Below are positions 53,302 to 62,523 of a stretch of 64,000 nucleotides of DNA, piece by piece. Position numbers and translations under genes: made by a program. The first letter of the stretch is position 1; every line of letters begins with the position of its first letter. The notes below the pieces were generated by a model. The model was not told the DNA's origin, made no database searches, and saw only the letters and a program-made list of their open reading frames with translations. Source of the DNA: Chloroflexota bacterium. Its GTDB lineage: Bacteria; Chloroflexota; UBA11872. The DNA lies in NCBI GenBank assembly GCA_026708035.1, contig JAPOVQ010000026.1:1-64000 (forward strand), in the 5' to 3' direction.

Positions 53302-55305
53302 ATGCAATCCCGCTGGTCCGACGACGACGCGCGAGGCCTCGATCCGATTGGTCTCAGGGTCTACACCTCGCGGCTGATCGGCGCGGAACCGGCGCTGGTG
53401 CTGCACGGCGGCGGCAACACGTCCGTGAAGCTCGACGACCACGACCACCGGGGACGCTCTTGCCGGTCCCTGGCGATCAAGGGCAGTGGGTCCGATTTGC
53501 GCACCATCGAGCCCGGCGACTTCGCGCGCCTGCACTTGGACGACCTTCACGCATTGCGCCCGCGGTGCGAGATGTCGGACGACGAGATGCTGGCCTACCT
53601 GGCGCGCAGCTCGCTCGATCCGGCTGCCCCCCGGCCGTCGATCGAGACGCTGCTCCATGCGTTCCTGCCCGATGCGTGGGTCGACCACTCGCACGCCGAC
53701 GCCGTGCTGGCCCTCACCAACCAGCCGGACGGCCACCGCCTCGTGCGCGAGGTTTACGGCGACCGGGTGGCGGTGGTGCCCTACATCCTGCCCGGTTTCA
53801 AGCTGGCGCAACTCACCGCCGACGTCTACGACGCGAATCCCGGCGTCGAGGGCCTGGTGCTTGACATGCATGGGCTGGTGACGTTCGGCGCGTCGGCGCG
53901 CGAGTCTTACGAGCGCCACATCGAGCTGGTAGCCCTGGCCGAGGACTCTGTGCGGCCGCACCTGCCGGCGCGCGGCAGCGCGCCCGGCGACGAGGCCGCC
54001 GCGGCAAAGCTGGCGCCAGCGCTGCGCGGCGCGCTCTCAGCCAAACGACGAGTCATCGTGCGCTACGACGGCTCGCCCCGCGTGCGCGCCTTCGTCGACC
54101 GGCCCGATCTCGAGCAGATTTCCCAGCAAGGCCCGGTCACGCCCGACCACGTGCTGCGCACCAAGCGGCTGCCGCTGGTGCTGCGCGCCACCGATTCCGA
54201 GGGCGTGCGCGACGCGGTGACTGGCTACCGCGCGGCCTACGAGCGCTACGCGCGAGAGCACGGCGGCGCCGAGGCATTCCAGCACGACTCCGCGCCGCGC
54301 GTGGTGCTCGTGCCCGGCGTCGGAATGTTCACCACCGGCGCTTCCTGGGACGAGGCCGGCATGGTGGCCGACATGTACCGCCACACCATGGAGGTCATCG
54401 AGGCCGCCAGCGCCATCGGGACCTATCACGCCCTGCCGGCGAACGATCTCTACGACATGGAGTATTGGCCGCTCGAGCTGTACAAGCTCACCCGCGCGCC
54501 GGCGGAGCGGGAGCTGGCCCGTCGCATGGCGCTGGTGACCGGGGCCGGAAGCGGCATCGGGCGGGCCATCGCGCAGGCGCTGGCGGCGGACGGTGCGTAT
54601 GTGTTCGTCACCGACGTCGACCTCGAAGCGGCGAACGCCGTCGCCGAGGCCATCACCGCCGAAGGCGATCGAGCCCGCGCGTTGCCGCTCGACGTCACGA
54701 GCGAGCGTGAGACGGCACAGGCCTTCGCCGCTGCAGCCACCCACGCGGGCGGCATGGACATCGTGATTTCCAATGCCGGGATCGCAGCCGCCGCGCCGCT
54801 GGACGACCTGGAGCTCGACACCTGGCAGCGCAGCCTGGACGTCAACGCGACCGGGCATTTCCTGGTCTGCCGCGCCGCGCTGCGCCAGATGCGAGCCCAG
54901 GGACTTGGCGGCAGCATCGTGTTGATTTGCACCAAGAACGCGCTCGACCCGGGCGCCGGGTTTGGCGCCTACAGCGCCGCCAAGGCGGCCCAGCTTCAGC
55001 TTGGACGCGTGCTCGCCGTGGAGGGCGGCCCGGACGGCATCCGCGTCAACATGGTCAATCCCGACGCCGTGTTCGAAGGCTCCGGGCTATGGGACGCCGA
55101 CCTGCGGGCGGGGAGGGCCGCCGCGCACGGCGTGGACGTCGAGGACCTCGAAGCGTTCTACGCGCAGCGGAACCTGCTGGGGCGGCGCGTGACGGGTCCG
55201 GACGTCGCGGAGGCCGTGTCTTTTCTCGCGTCGGATCGATCCGCCAAGACAACGGGGGCCGTCATCCCGGTGGACGGCGGGCTGCGTGGCGCGTTTCCTC
55301 GCTAG
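53302..55305 (+). CDS. Bifunctional class II aldolase / short-chain dehydrogenase (RhaD/YuxG-type)
   Basis: 667 aa. N-terminal aldolase II domain (about 1-330) with LVLHGGGNTSVK, DAWVDHSHADAVLALTN (zinc-binding H-x-H) and MHGLVTFG; C-terminal SDR (about 410-667) with MALVTGAGSGIGRAIAQALA, ISNAGIAA and the active-site YSAAKAAQ (Y-x3-K). Fused enzymes of this kind cleave rhamnulose-1-phosphate-like sugars and oxidise the resulting lactaldehyde. Suggests deoxysugar catabolism, consistent with sugar kinase and transporters nearby. Confidence 0.9.
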   Translation: MQSRWSDDDARGLDPIGLRVYTSRLIGAEPALVLHGGGNTSVKLDDHDHRGRSCRSLAIKGSGSDLRTIEPGDFARLHLDDLHALRPRCEMSDDEMLAYLARSSLDPAAPRPSIETLLHAFLPDAWVDHSHADAVLALTNQPDGHRLVREVYGDRVAVVPYILPGFKLAQLTADVYDANPGVEGLVLDMHGLVTFGASARESYERHIELVALAEDSVRPHLPARGSAPGDEAAAAKLAPALRGALSAKRRVIVRYDGSPRVRAFVDRPDLEQISQQGPVTPDHVLRTKRLPLVLRATDSEGVRDAVTGYRAAYERYAREHGGAEAFQHDSAPRVVLVPGVGMFTTGASWDEAGMVADMYRHTMEVIEAASAIGTYHALPANDLYDMEYWPLELYKLTRAPAERELARRMALVTGAGSGIGRAIAQALAADGAYVFVTDVDLEAANAVAEAITAEGDRARALPLDVTSERETAQAFAAAATHAGGMDIVISNAGIAAAAPLDDLELDTWQRSLDVNATGHFLVCRAALRQMRAQGLGGSIVLICTKNALDPGAGFGAYSAAKAAQLQLGRVLAVEGGPDGIRVNMVNPDAVFEGSGLWDADLRAGRAAAHGVDVEDLEAFYAQRNLLGRRVTGPDVAEAVSFLASDRSAKTTGAVIPVDGGLRGAFPR

Positions 55306-55370
55306 GGCGCCGTAGCCGATTCGGATCTCTCTACCTCTTGGGAATCTCGGCGTCACCGTCCGCCACTGTT

Positions 55371-55430
55371 GGGGCAGCCCTTGTGGCTGCCCTGGTCACC
55401 GGCGGAGCGGGCGCCCACAAGGGGCGCCCC
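55371..55430. repeat. Two family B palindromes in inverted orientation
   Basis: GGGGCAGCCCTTGTGGCTGC at 55371 and GGGCGCCCACAAGGGGCGCC at 55409, 16 bp apart, facing opposite ways. They separate the aldolase gene from the convergent Fe-S carrier gene. Confidence 0.8.
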
Positions 55431-55503
55431 TACATGGAAACGGAAAGGCCGCGTGACAGGCTATGTCGAGGGTGAGCCAGCCGACGCGCGCGCCCGACCG
55501 CCG

Positions 55504-55962
55504 CTACTTGCCGCAGGCCCCCGCGGTGACTCCGGCTCCGTCGGTGTTGAAGGAGCTGCCGCAGCCGCAGGTCGTCTGGGCGTTGGGGTTCCGCACCAAG
55601 AATCCGCGACCCATCATGCTGTCGATGAAGTCGATCTCGGCGCCGGCGATCAGGTGCGCCGTATGCCCGTCGATGTAGACCTCGACGCCGTTCGACTGGG
55701 CCGTGATGTCGGTCGGCTCCGGCTCGTGGGCCAGCGCCATGGCGTATTCATAGCCCGCGCAGCCGCCGCCGGTCACCGCGACCTTGAGCGCGCCTTGGGT
55801 GTGACCACGCTCCGAGAGGATCTCGCCGAACGCGCGCGCCGCGCGATCGGTCACCGCCACGGGCGAGGGCGGCGGCGGGACAGCCATCGGCAGCCCGATT
55901 GGTTCGTCAGCCGGGCCATCCATCGGCAGCGAGATGCGGCCGTCGGTCTGCACTGCGCTCAT
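55504..55962 (-). CDS. A-type iron-sulfur cluster carrier (HesB/IscA/ErpA family)
   Basis: 153 aa from the ATG at 55962. Conserved Cys in VTGGGCAGYEYAM and the C-terminal pair in TTCGCGSSF, plus AEIDFIDSMMGRGFLVRNPNA. The first 40 residues are a proline-rich extension not found in short IscA proteins. Transfers Fe-S clusters to target enzymes; an extra Cys (AGACGK) near the end is unusual but not in the motif. Confidence 0.85.
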   Translation of the reverse strand: MSAVQTDGRISLPMDGPADEPIGLPMAVPPPPSPVAVTDRAARAFGEILSERGHTQGALKVAVTGGGCAGYEYAMALAHEPEPTDITAQSNGVEVYIDGHTAHLIAGAEIDFIDSMMGRGFLVRNPNAQTTCGCGSSFNTDGAGVTAGACGK

Positions 55963-56186
55963 GGTGCGTCGTTCCTCAAATGCGGGGCGTTCGCAGCCTT
56001 CCCCCGAAGCTAGCACGAGGGACGCTTGGCGGCGAGCCGAGCCGGGGTGGCGCAGCCCGCTCAGAGCCAGGACAGCGTGCGCACAAGTCTCGGCGATGCG
56101 AATCCTGGGTGCAGGTCTTCTAGGATCACCTGTCACACACGAACGGCAACGTTGCGTTCCGTTTCACGCATGCAAAACCTCCCTCC

Positions 56187-57539
56187 ATGACCTATGACGA
56201 GGCGCTGCGCTGGATTTACAGCTTCGCCGACTTGGAGCGCGGAGTGGGCCACGCGGGCCGGGAGGCCTATGCGGCGGGACCGGCACGCACGCGCCGGCTG
56301 CTGGGCGCCCTCGGCGATCCGCACTGCGGTCTGACCTGCGTCCACGTCGGCGGCAGCAAGGGAAAAGGCAGCGTCTGCGCCCTGGTTGCGAGCGCGGCCG
56401 AGGCCGCCGGCCTGCGCACCGGCGCCTACACCCAGCCGCACCTGCATTCATTCCGCGAACGCTTCGCCATCGATGGTCGTGCCATCGAGCCGCAGGCCTT
56501 CGCCGACTTCTGCCAACGGCTCGCGCCCCACGTCGAGTCCTTGACGGCGGCCCATTCCCACGACGGTCCGTACTCAACCTTCGAGCTGGCCACCGTGCTC
56601 GCGCTGCTGTGGTTCGCTGAGCAGGAGGTTGAGCTGGCCGTAATCGAGGTCGGGCTTGGGGGACGGCTGGACGCGACGCGCGTGATCGACCCGGCCGTCG
56701 TGGGCCTGACGACGATCGTGCTGGAGCACACCCGCGTGCTGGGGGACTCGCTCGAAGCCATCGCGCGGGAAAAGGCCGGAATCATCAAGCCGGAAGTGCC
56801 GGTGGTCACCGCGTCTCAATCCGACGAGGCGCTGGGAGTGTTCCAGGCAGTTTGCGAGGCCCAAGCTGCTTCGCTAACCGTTGTCGAACCTCTGGATTGG
56901 GAGGGGGCAGCCTGGCACGACGCAAGACCGCTGATGATGGTTCGCGCACCCGACGGCGGCGGCAGGCTCCCGGTGGGGCTCGTCGGCCCACACCAGCGCC
57001 AGAACGCCGCCGTTGCGTGGCACATCTGCCGCGAGTTGGCGGATCACGGACTGTCGATCGATCGCGGCGCCATCCGCGCCGGATTCGGCGCCGCGGCGTG
57101 GCCCGGACGGCTGGAGGTCGTGGCCGGCGACCCGCTGACCATCGTCGATGGCGCTCACACCCCTGAGGCCATCGAAGCCATCGTGACGGGACTGCGAGAA
57201 GTCTTCGCCGTGGATCGCGGTCCCGTGATCTTCGGCGCACTGCGGGACAAGCGGGTGCCGTCGATGCTGGAGGCGCTGCGCGGGTATGCCGCGCCGTTGA
57301 TCCTGGTTCAGCCCGAACACCCGCGCGGCTGGACGCCCGAGCGCATGGTGCGGCGATACGGGCTCAGCGAGCCGGCATCAATCCCGGCGACCGTCGAGGA
57401 TGCTTTGCGGCAGGCGCGTGCGGCGTGCCGGCCCGGCGAGGCGGTGCTGGCCACGGGCAGCCTGGCGGTCGCGGCCGATGTGCGCGCAGCCGCCGGCGTG
57501 CCGCATGAGGTCGATCCCGAGCCGTGGGCCGGGCCGTAG
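56187..57539 (+). CDS. folC: Folylpolyglutamate synthase / dihydrofolate synthase
   Basis: 450 aa. Mur-ligase-like: start MTYDEALRWIYSFADLERGV, P-loop HVGGSKGKGSVCALV, YTQPHLHSFRERFAIDG, STFELATVLALLWFAE, VIEVGLGGRLDATRVI, KAGIIKPEVPVV, and VDGAHTPEAI in the C-domain. Adds glutamate to folates (and dihydropteroate in bifunctional members). All signature residues are present. Followed by a short repeat-containing gap and the DUF1992 gene. Confidence 0.95.
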   Translation: MTYDEALRWIYSFADLERGVGHAGREAYAAGPARTRRLLGALGDPHCGLTCVHVGGSKGKGSVCALVASAAEAAGLRTGAYTQPHLHSFRERFAIDGRAIEPQAFADFCQRLAPHVESLTAAHSHDGPYSTFELATVLALLWFAEQEVELAVIEVGLGGRLDATRVIDPAVVGLTTIVLEHTRVLGDSLEAIAREKAGIIKPEVPVVTASQSDEALGVFQAVCEAQAASLTVVEPLDWEGAAWHDARPLMMVRAPDGGGRLPVGLVGPHQRQNAAVAWHICRELADHGLSIDRGAIRAGFGAAAWPGRLEVVAGDPLTIVDGAHTPEAIEAIVTGLREVFAVDRGPVIFGALRDKRVPSMLEALRGYAAPLILVQPEHPRGWTPERMVRRYGLSEPASIPATVEDALRQARAACRPGEAVLATGSLAVAADVRAAAGVPHEVDPEPWAGP

Positions 57540-57583
57540 CATGGGGTTTGGATCCACCTTGCGCGTTGGAGACTTTAGGGTGG

Positions 57584-57711
57584 ATTCCCGCCTCCTCGGG
57601 AATGACGGAGCCAGATCGGCCGCGACCGGTTTTGTGCCGGGCCCACCAGACAGCCATGCTCAGCCACGATGACCACCCACAGAGAAGGCGGGCGCCCACA
57701 AGGGGCGCCCC
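57584..57711. repeat. Intergenic repeats: family C variant (57584-57603) and family B (57690-57711)
   Basis: ATTCCCGCCTCCTCGGGAAT and GGGCGCCCACAAGGGGCGCC. The pair lies in the 200-bp gap between folC and the DUF1992 gene, ending about 30 bp before that gene's start. Confidence 0.8.
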
Positions 57712-57739
57712 TACAGGACAGTCAGGCGTAAGTGGTGGC

Positions 57740-58255
57740 ATGACTAACGACGAGGTGCGCCCGATTCGCAAGCGCGTCGAGCAGGCCATCGAGCAGGCCG
57801 CCGCCGAGGGCGCGTTCGACAACTTGGCGGGAACGGGTCGTCCGCTCGAGTCGGAACCGGGGATCGTTCCAAACGAGCTGCGAGTGCCGTTCAAGGTGCT
57901 GAAAGATGCCGGCGTGGCTCCCGCCTGGGTGGAGATGGCGGCCGAAATCGAGCGCCGAATCGACGAGTTTCGCGCGGCCCGGCGCGAGCACGAGCGGCGG
58001 ATGCGCCTGGCCCGCGCGCACGCGCTGGCGGGGACGGCCGGCGATTTCGCCGCGCGCTTTCGAGCCGCGGGGAGAGCCCACGAGGATTTGCGCAACAGCC
58101 TGGCAAAGGACGTTCGAGGCATCGTGCGCCTGATCGATCGGTTCAACTCCATGGCGCCGGCCAGCGCGCCGCGATTTGGGTTTCTCGCGCGCGCGGAGCT
58201 GGACGCGATCGAGGCGATTTGGCCGTGGCCGGCACCCACTGACGATCCGACGTGA
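57740..58255 (+). CDS. DUF1992 (DnaJC28-like) protein
   Basis: 171 aa. GAFDNLAGTGRPLESEPG is the diagnostic DUF1992 stretch, after an amphipathic start (IRKRVEQAIEQAAAEG), followed by long helices (AAEIERRIDEFRAARREHER). The eukaryotic DNAJC28 C-terminal domain and small bacterial proteins share this domain; function is unknown. Start of a translationally coupled run: its TGA overlaps the GTG of the next gene. Confidence 0.85.
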   Translation: MTNDEVRPIRKRVEQAIEQAAAEGAFDNLAGTGRPLESEPGIVPNELRVPFKVLKDAGVAPAWVEMAAEIERRIDEFRAARREHERRMRLARAHALAGTAGDFAARFRAAGRAHEDLRNSLAKDVRGIVRLIDRFNSMAPASAPRFGFLARAELDAIEAIWPWPAPTDDPT

Positions 58256-59388
58256 AACGGCGAACGCGGGCCGTGCTCGGTCGGCTGATCACCGCGATCC
58301 TCATTCCGCTGCTCGGCGCAATCGGGCCTTGGCGAAGGGCCTTGGGAACCGGACGCGATCAGGGCGAGCCTCGGTCGGTGCTGCTGGTACGGCTCGACTT
58401 GATGGGTGACGCCGTCAACGGGCTGTCGGCCGCCCACGCGGCGCGGCGGCGGTGGCCACGGGCGCATATCGCCTTCATGGCGCCGCCGCAGTGGCGGGCG
58501 ATCGTGGATCGCTGCTCGGCGGTGGACGAGTCCATTCCCCTCGACCCGGCAGCCGTCACCCACTGGCCCGCCTGCCTCGATCCGCGACGTTGGGCACATC
58601 TCCTTCTGGCGCTCTTGCGGTTGCGCAAGCGGCGCTTCGACCTGGCGGTGAGCATCTACGGTCCGATTGCCGGCACTGTGGTGGCGCTCAGCGGCGCCCG
58701 CGAGCGCCGCGGCTATCGCCGCGAGGCCCCACCGTTCAGCTTCGACCGATCCTTCGAAGGTGAACGCCAAAACGGCGGCCCGCACGAAACCGAGCTGGCG
58801 ACGCGCCTCATTGGTGGCGACCGTCCACCCTGGCGCACCATCGACCGAACCGAGGACCTGCCCAACCCGGAAGCTCTGGCCGGCGTCCCCCGCCCATTGG
58901 TCGTGGCACACGCCGGCGCGGCCCATGGCGACGCCAAACGCTGGCGGGAGGAGCACTGGGAACGCACGCTGGCCGAACTAGCAGCTGGCGGCGCGTCGGT
59001 CGCGCTCGTGGGTCTGGCCGGCGACCGCGCGCTGGCTCGGCGGCTGCAGGGCTCGGTCCATAATCTGATCGACCTCACGGGCGAAACGTCGCTCGAATCG
59101 CTCATGGGCACCCTGCAAGCAGCGGACCTCGTGATCTCCACGGACAGCGGTCCGGGGCACCTGGCGCGGGCGCTAGGAACCAAAGTGATCGCGCTGCACG
59201 GGCCGACCGACACCGCCCTTCACGGTCCTGGCGATCCGACTTGCGCGGCCCTGCGCGTGGACATTCCTTGCGGGCCTTGCTACGACTTCCGCCGCGTGGC
59301 GACCTGCCAGTTCGGCGACACGCTCTGCATGGAATGGCTTCACCCCGAGCGCGTCGTCAGCGTCGCGCACTCGATGCTGGCCACATGA
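58252..59388 (+). CDS. Glycosyltransferase family 9 (ADP-heptose-type) protein
   Basis: 378 aa. SVLLVRLDLMGDAVNGLSAA, FDLAVSIYGPIAG, PLVVAHAGAAHGDAKRW and VISTDSGPGHLARALGTKVI, with LHGPTDTALHGP: the GT9 pattern of heptosyltransferases I/II. PCYDFRRVATCQFGDTLCM supplies Cys residues near the end as in relatives. An N-terminal basic/hydrophobic stretch may associate with the membrane. Couples to the next gene by an ATGA overlap (59385-59388). Confidence 0.9.
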   Translation: MKRRTRAVLGRLITAILIPLLGAIGPWRRALGTGRDQGEPRSVLLVRLDLMGDAVNGLSAAHAARRRWPRAHIAFMAPPQWRAIVDRCSAVDESIPLDPAAVTHWPACLDPRRWAHLLLALLRLRKRRFDLAVSIYGPIAGTVVALSGARERRGYRREAPPFSFDRSFEGERQNGGPHETELATRLIGGDRPPWRTIDRTEDLPNPEALAGVPRPLVVAHAGAAHGDAKRWREEHWERTLAELAAGGASVALVGLAGDRALARRLQGSVHNLIDLTGETSLESLMGTLQAADLVISTDSGPGHLARALGTKVIALHGPTDTALHGPGDPTCAALRVDIPCGPCYDFRRVATCQFGDTLCMEWLHPERVVSVAHSMLAT

Positions 59389-60173
59389 GCGGCGCAACCG
59401 CCACCGAGGCAGCGGCGCTGGAAGCGCTCGAGTTTCGCGTGCTCGGCACGCGCATTCACGGCATCGACCTGGGACAGGCCGCCGCGTGGATCGACGCCTG
59501 GGCGCAAGCCGGCGTGCGCGCTCACATCGCCACCGTGAATCCCGAGTTCGTGATGCAGGCGCGCCATGATTCCGAGTTTCACGACCTGCTGGAGCGCACC
59601 CGCCTCAACGTCCCGGACGGCGTCGGCGTCGTGGTCGCCGGACGCTTGGGGGGCAGACGCGTTCCGGGCCGCGTGACCGGCGTGGCGCTGATGCACGAGG
59701 CCATGCGGTTGGCCGCGGTCCGCGAGTGGCCCGTGGCGCTCGTCGGCGGCGCGCCGGGAGTGGCCGAGGCCGCGGCGGACCAACTGGTCCACGGGGTGCC
59801 GGGATTGCGTCCGCCGCACACCTTCGGCGGCGCGCGCGGGCCCGAGGGCGACAACGCGGCCCGGAAATTCCTGAGGGACGTGCGGCCGCGCATCCTCTGC
59901 GTCGGCTACGGCGCTCCGCACCAGGAGTTTTGGATCGATCGCAACGTCAGCTCGGACGCGGGATGCGTGGCCATGGGCGTGGGCGGAACGCTGGACTACC
60001 TCAGCGGCCGCGTGCCGCGCGCGCCCGCCGCGCTGCGATCGGCCGGCCTGGAATGGGCCTACCGGCTGTGGCGACAACCGTCACGCTGGCGCCGCATGCG
60101 GGTCCTGCCGGTATTTGCCGCGCTCGCGGCGCGCGAAATCCTCGGCCTCGAGACCAAAGACGCCGCCAAGTGA
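59385..60173 (+). CDS. WecG/TagA/CpsF-family glycosyltransferase
   Basis: Start ATG 59385 (MSGATATEAAALEALEFRVL) from the overlap with GT9. Domain blocks HIATVNPEFVMQARHDSEFH, LNVPDGVGVVVAGRLGGRR, WPVALVGGAPGVAEAAADQL, PRILCVGYGAPHQEFWIDRN and VGGTLDYLSGRVPRAP are the family pattern. Enzymes of this type transfer N-acetylmannosamine or similar sugars to a lipid-linked acceptor in teichoic acid or enterobacterial common antigen synthesis. Fits GT9 as a glycan pair. Confidence 0.9.
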   Translation: MSGATATEAAALEALEFRVLGTRIHGIDLGQAAAWIDAWAQAGVRAHIATVNPEFVMQARHDSEFHDLLERTRLNVPDGVGVVVAGRLGGRRVPGRVTGVALMHEAMRLAAVREWPVALVGGAPGVAEAAADQLVHGVPGLRPPHTFGGARGPEGDNAARKFLRDVRPRILCVGYGAPHQEFWIDRNVSSDAGCVAMGVGGTLDYLSGRVPRAPAALRSAGLEWAYRLWRQPSRWRRMRVLPVFAALAAREILGLETKDAAK

Positions 60174-61084
60174 GCCGCGTGGTCGTGGTCGGCAGCCTCA
60201 ACCTGGACATCGTCATGCGCCTGCCGCGCATTCCGCGTCCAGGCGAGACCGTGCACGGCGGGCGCATCGGCCGCTATCCCGGCGGGAAGGGCGCGAATCA
60301 GGCCGTCGCGGCCGCGCGCGCCGGGGCGGCGGTGGCCATGGTTGGCGCCGTGGGTCGAGACGATGCCGGCGACGCGTTGCTCGGGTCGCTCGCCGCGGCC
60401 GGCGTGGATCGGGCTGATGTGCGCCGGAACACCGACGCCGCCACCGGTACCGCGATGATCGTCGTCGACAGCGCCGGCGCCAACGCCATCGCCTTGGCGG
60501 AGGGGGCCAATTTGGCCGTGCGGCCGGAGGACGCGGCACACGCGGTGTCCGCACACAATCCCGCCGTCGTCGCGGTCCAGCGCGAAGTGCCGGAAGCGGC
60601 GGTTCGGGCCGCCCTGAGCCATGCGCCCGAGGGGGCCATCCGCGTGATGAATGCCGCGCCTCTTGAGCCGGACGCCGACCTGCCGCTCGACGTGATCGAC
60701 CTGCTGGTCGTGAACGAGATCGAGGCGACGGACCTGTTGGGCGCGCCGGTCACGAGCGACGGCGCGCCCGACGCCGCGCGACGCCTGGCGTACGACGTGA
60801 ACCGAGGGTGCGTCATCACACTCGGCGGCGACGGACTGGCGGCTTTCGTGGACGGTCATGCTCTCCGCCTGAGCGCCCACCCGGTCAACGTGGTGGACAC
60901 GACCGGCGCCGGTGACGCCTTTTGCGGCGCAATGGCGGCGGCGCTGGCGCTGGGCGAGCCGATGCCGACCGCGCTCGCCTGGGGCAACGCCGCCGGGGCG
61001 CTGGCGGCGAGCCGGCCCGGCGCACAGCCGTCGATGCCCACCGGCGCGGAGATCGCGGCGCGGCTCGGCACGGCCTTGGTCTAG
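60170..61084 (+). CDS. Ribokinase-like PfkB-family sugar kinase
   Basis: Start GTG 60170, overlapping the WecG stop by 4 bp. MSRVVVVGSLNLDIVMRLPR and IGRYPGGKGANQAVAAARAG give the PfkB N-terminal motif; VNEIEATDLLG and DTTGAGDAFCGAMAAALALG the C-terminal motif with the catalytic Asp. 304 aa. Ribokinase is the closest fit but the carbohydrate may differ. Last gene of the coupled DUF1992-GT9-WecG-kinase run. Confidence 0.85.
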   Translation: MSRVVVVGSLNLDIVMRLPRIPRPGETVHGGRIGRYPGGKGANQAVAAARAGAAVAMVGAVGRDDAGDALLGSLAAAGVDRADVRRNTDAATGTAMIVVDSAGANAIALAEGANLAVRPEDAAHAVSAHNPAVVAVQREVPEAAVRAALSHAPEGAIRVMNAAPLEPDADLPLDVIDLLVVNEIEATDLLGAPVTSDGAPDAARRLAYDVNRGCVITLGGDGLAAFVDGHALRLSAHPVNVVDTTGAGDAFCGAMAAALALGEPMPTALAWGNAAGALAASRPGAQPSMPTGAEIAARLGTALV

Positions 61085-61115
61085 CCCGAAACCAGAGATC
61101 CGCAAGACCCAAGCC

Positions 61116-61172
61116 GCGCCCCGACCCGTTCGAATACCCCTTCGACAAGCTCAGGGCGAACGGATCGGGCCC
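61116..61172. repeat. Interspersed palindrome, family A, second copy
   Basis: GCCCCGACCCGTTCG at the left pairs with CGAACGGATCGGGC at the right (one mismatch), with CCTTCGACAAGCTCAGGG between them, as at 39379. It separates the kinase gene from the convergent MFS gene and could serve as a bidirectional terminator-like hairpin. Confidence 0.8.
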
Positions 61173-61219
61173 TTGCACGCTATTTGCCCCATGTTGTTAT
61201 GAGGGACATAGGAGCGTCG

Positions 61220-62377
61220 TCAGGCTCCGGCGGATGCCGGCGAGGGCTTAGCCTGCTCGCGGCGCGGCATCCAGGGCAGCACTGCCAGCACCACTAACTG
61301 CGCCAGCGCCATACCGGCGAATGCGACGTTGAGGCCCGCGGCGTCGCCGATGATGCCGGTGACGTAGTTCCCTACGGCGCCCGCGCCGAAGGACAAGCCG
61401 AGCACGACGCCGCTGGCCGCGCCCATGTGACCCGGAAGCAGCCGCTGCACCATCACGACCGTGGGCGTGAATCCGGCGCCAAGGAACGCCCCCATCACCG
61501 CGCCGAGCGGAATGTGCCATGGGCCGAAAGGCAGGAGGCCGAAAGCCAGCATCGCCGGAATCATCACCAAGGACGACACGCCGAGAATCCGGCGCACGCC
61601 AAAGCGGTCGGTGGAGACGCCGCCGGCGAAGGCGCCTACCGCATGGCCAATCAGATAGGCCGAAAGCACGATGCCCGCGCGCACGGGGTCCGGCCGGTCG
61701 GGCGAGACGAATACGGGGACGAAGGTCACCAGCGCGGCGTAGGCCCAGCCGCGCACCACGGCCACCAGCAACAGACCGACGAGCGCCGCCGAAATTCCAC
61801 CGAACGCGGTCCGCCCCACGGCGACGCTGACGCTCGGCTGTTGCGGGGCCTGGAAGTTGCGCAACGACCAGGCCATGAACGCCGACACCACGAGCACCGG
61901 CGCGAGCACCACGGGCATCCAGTCGGTGCCGCCGGCCTCCAGCACCCCGCCCAGGATCAGGGGCGCGACGGCGAACGCGGCGTGTCCGCCCAGGAAGAAC
62001 AGCGCGACATTGGTGCCGGTGTTGCGGCCCTGCGCCTCGTTGGCAATGGCGGCGCCCTGGGGGTGGAACGCCGCGACGCCGACGGCGGCTACGACCAGGA
62101 ACAGCACCAGCAACGGATAGCTGGGCGCGAATGCGGCCACTGCCACCCAGACCGCAATCCAGGCCGGGCTGAGCGACGCGAGCCAGCGCCTTCCCGCGCG
62201 GTCGCCGATGTAGCCGAACAGCGGTTGAATCACCGAGGTCGTCAAGGCCCAGGCGAGCGCCGCCAGACCGATCATGCCGTAGGACATATCCAGCCGCACG
62301 GCCAGGATGGGGTAGAGCATGCTGGGCCCCAGGGCGGAGAAGTCCGACGCGAAGTGACCCAGCGCGACGGTGATCAC
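61220..62377 (-). CDS. MFS exporter, fosmidomycin-resistance (Fsr)-like
   Basis: 385 aa, about 12 membrane helices. LGHFASDFSALGPSMLYPIL at the start, QPLFGYIGDRAGRRWLAS for the MFS loop, and VGVAAFHPQGAAIANEA, the Fsr family marker between TM4 and TM5; VSTDRFGVRRILGV in the second half. Such carriers export small compounds including fosmidomycin. Divergent from ppdK. Confidence 0.8.
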   Translation of the reverse strand: MITVALGHFASDFSALGPSMLYPILAVRLDMSYGMIGLAALAWALTTSVIQPLFGYIGDRAGRRWLASLSPAWIAVWVAVAAFAPSYPLLVLFLVVAAVGVAAFHPQGAAIANEAQGRNTGTNVALFFLGGHAAFAVAPLILGGVLEAGGTDWMPVVLAPVLVVSAFMAWSLRNFQAPQQPSVSVAVGRTAFGGISAALVGLLLVAVVRGWAYAALVTFVPVFVSPDRPDPVRAGIVLSAYLIGHAVGAFAGGVSTDRFGVRRILGVSSLVMIPAMLAFGLLPFGPWHIPLGAVMGAFLGAGFTPTVVMVQRLLPGHMGAASGVVLGLSFGAGAVGNYVTGIIGDAAGLNVAFAGMALAQLVVLAVLPWMPRREQAKPSPASAGA

Positions 62378-62523
62378 GGCCTGCCTGCCGGCAAAGATTC
62401 GCGAGGCGATTCGACCCTTGGGGCGTCGGCGCTACAGCCGGGACGGCCCCGTGACGGTGGTACATTCGCAGGCCAAGCGTACGCACCGTCGGCGCACCTC
62501 GCATGCCACCCCCTGCCGCCGTG

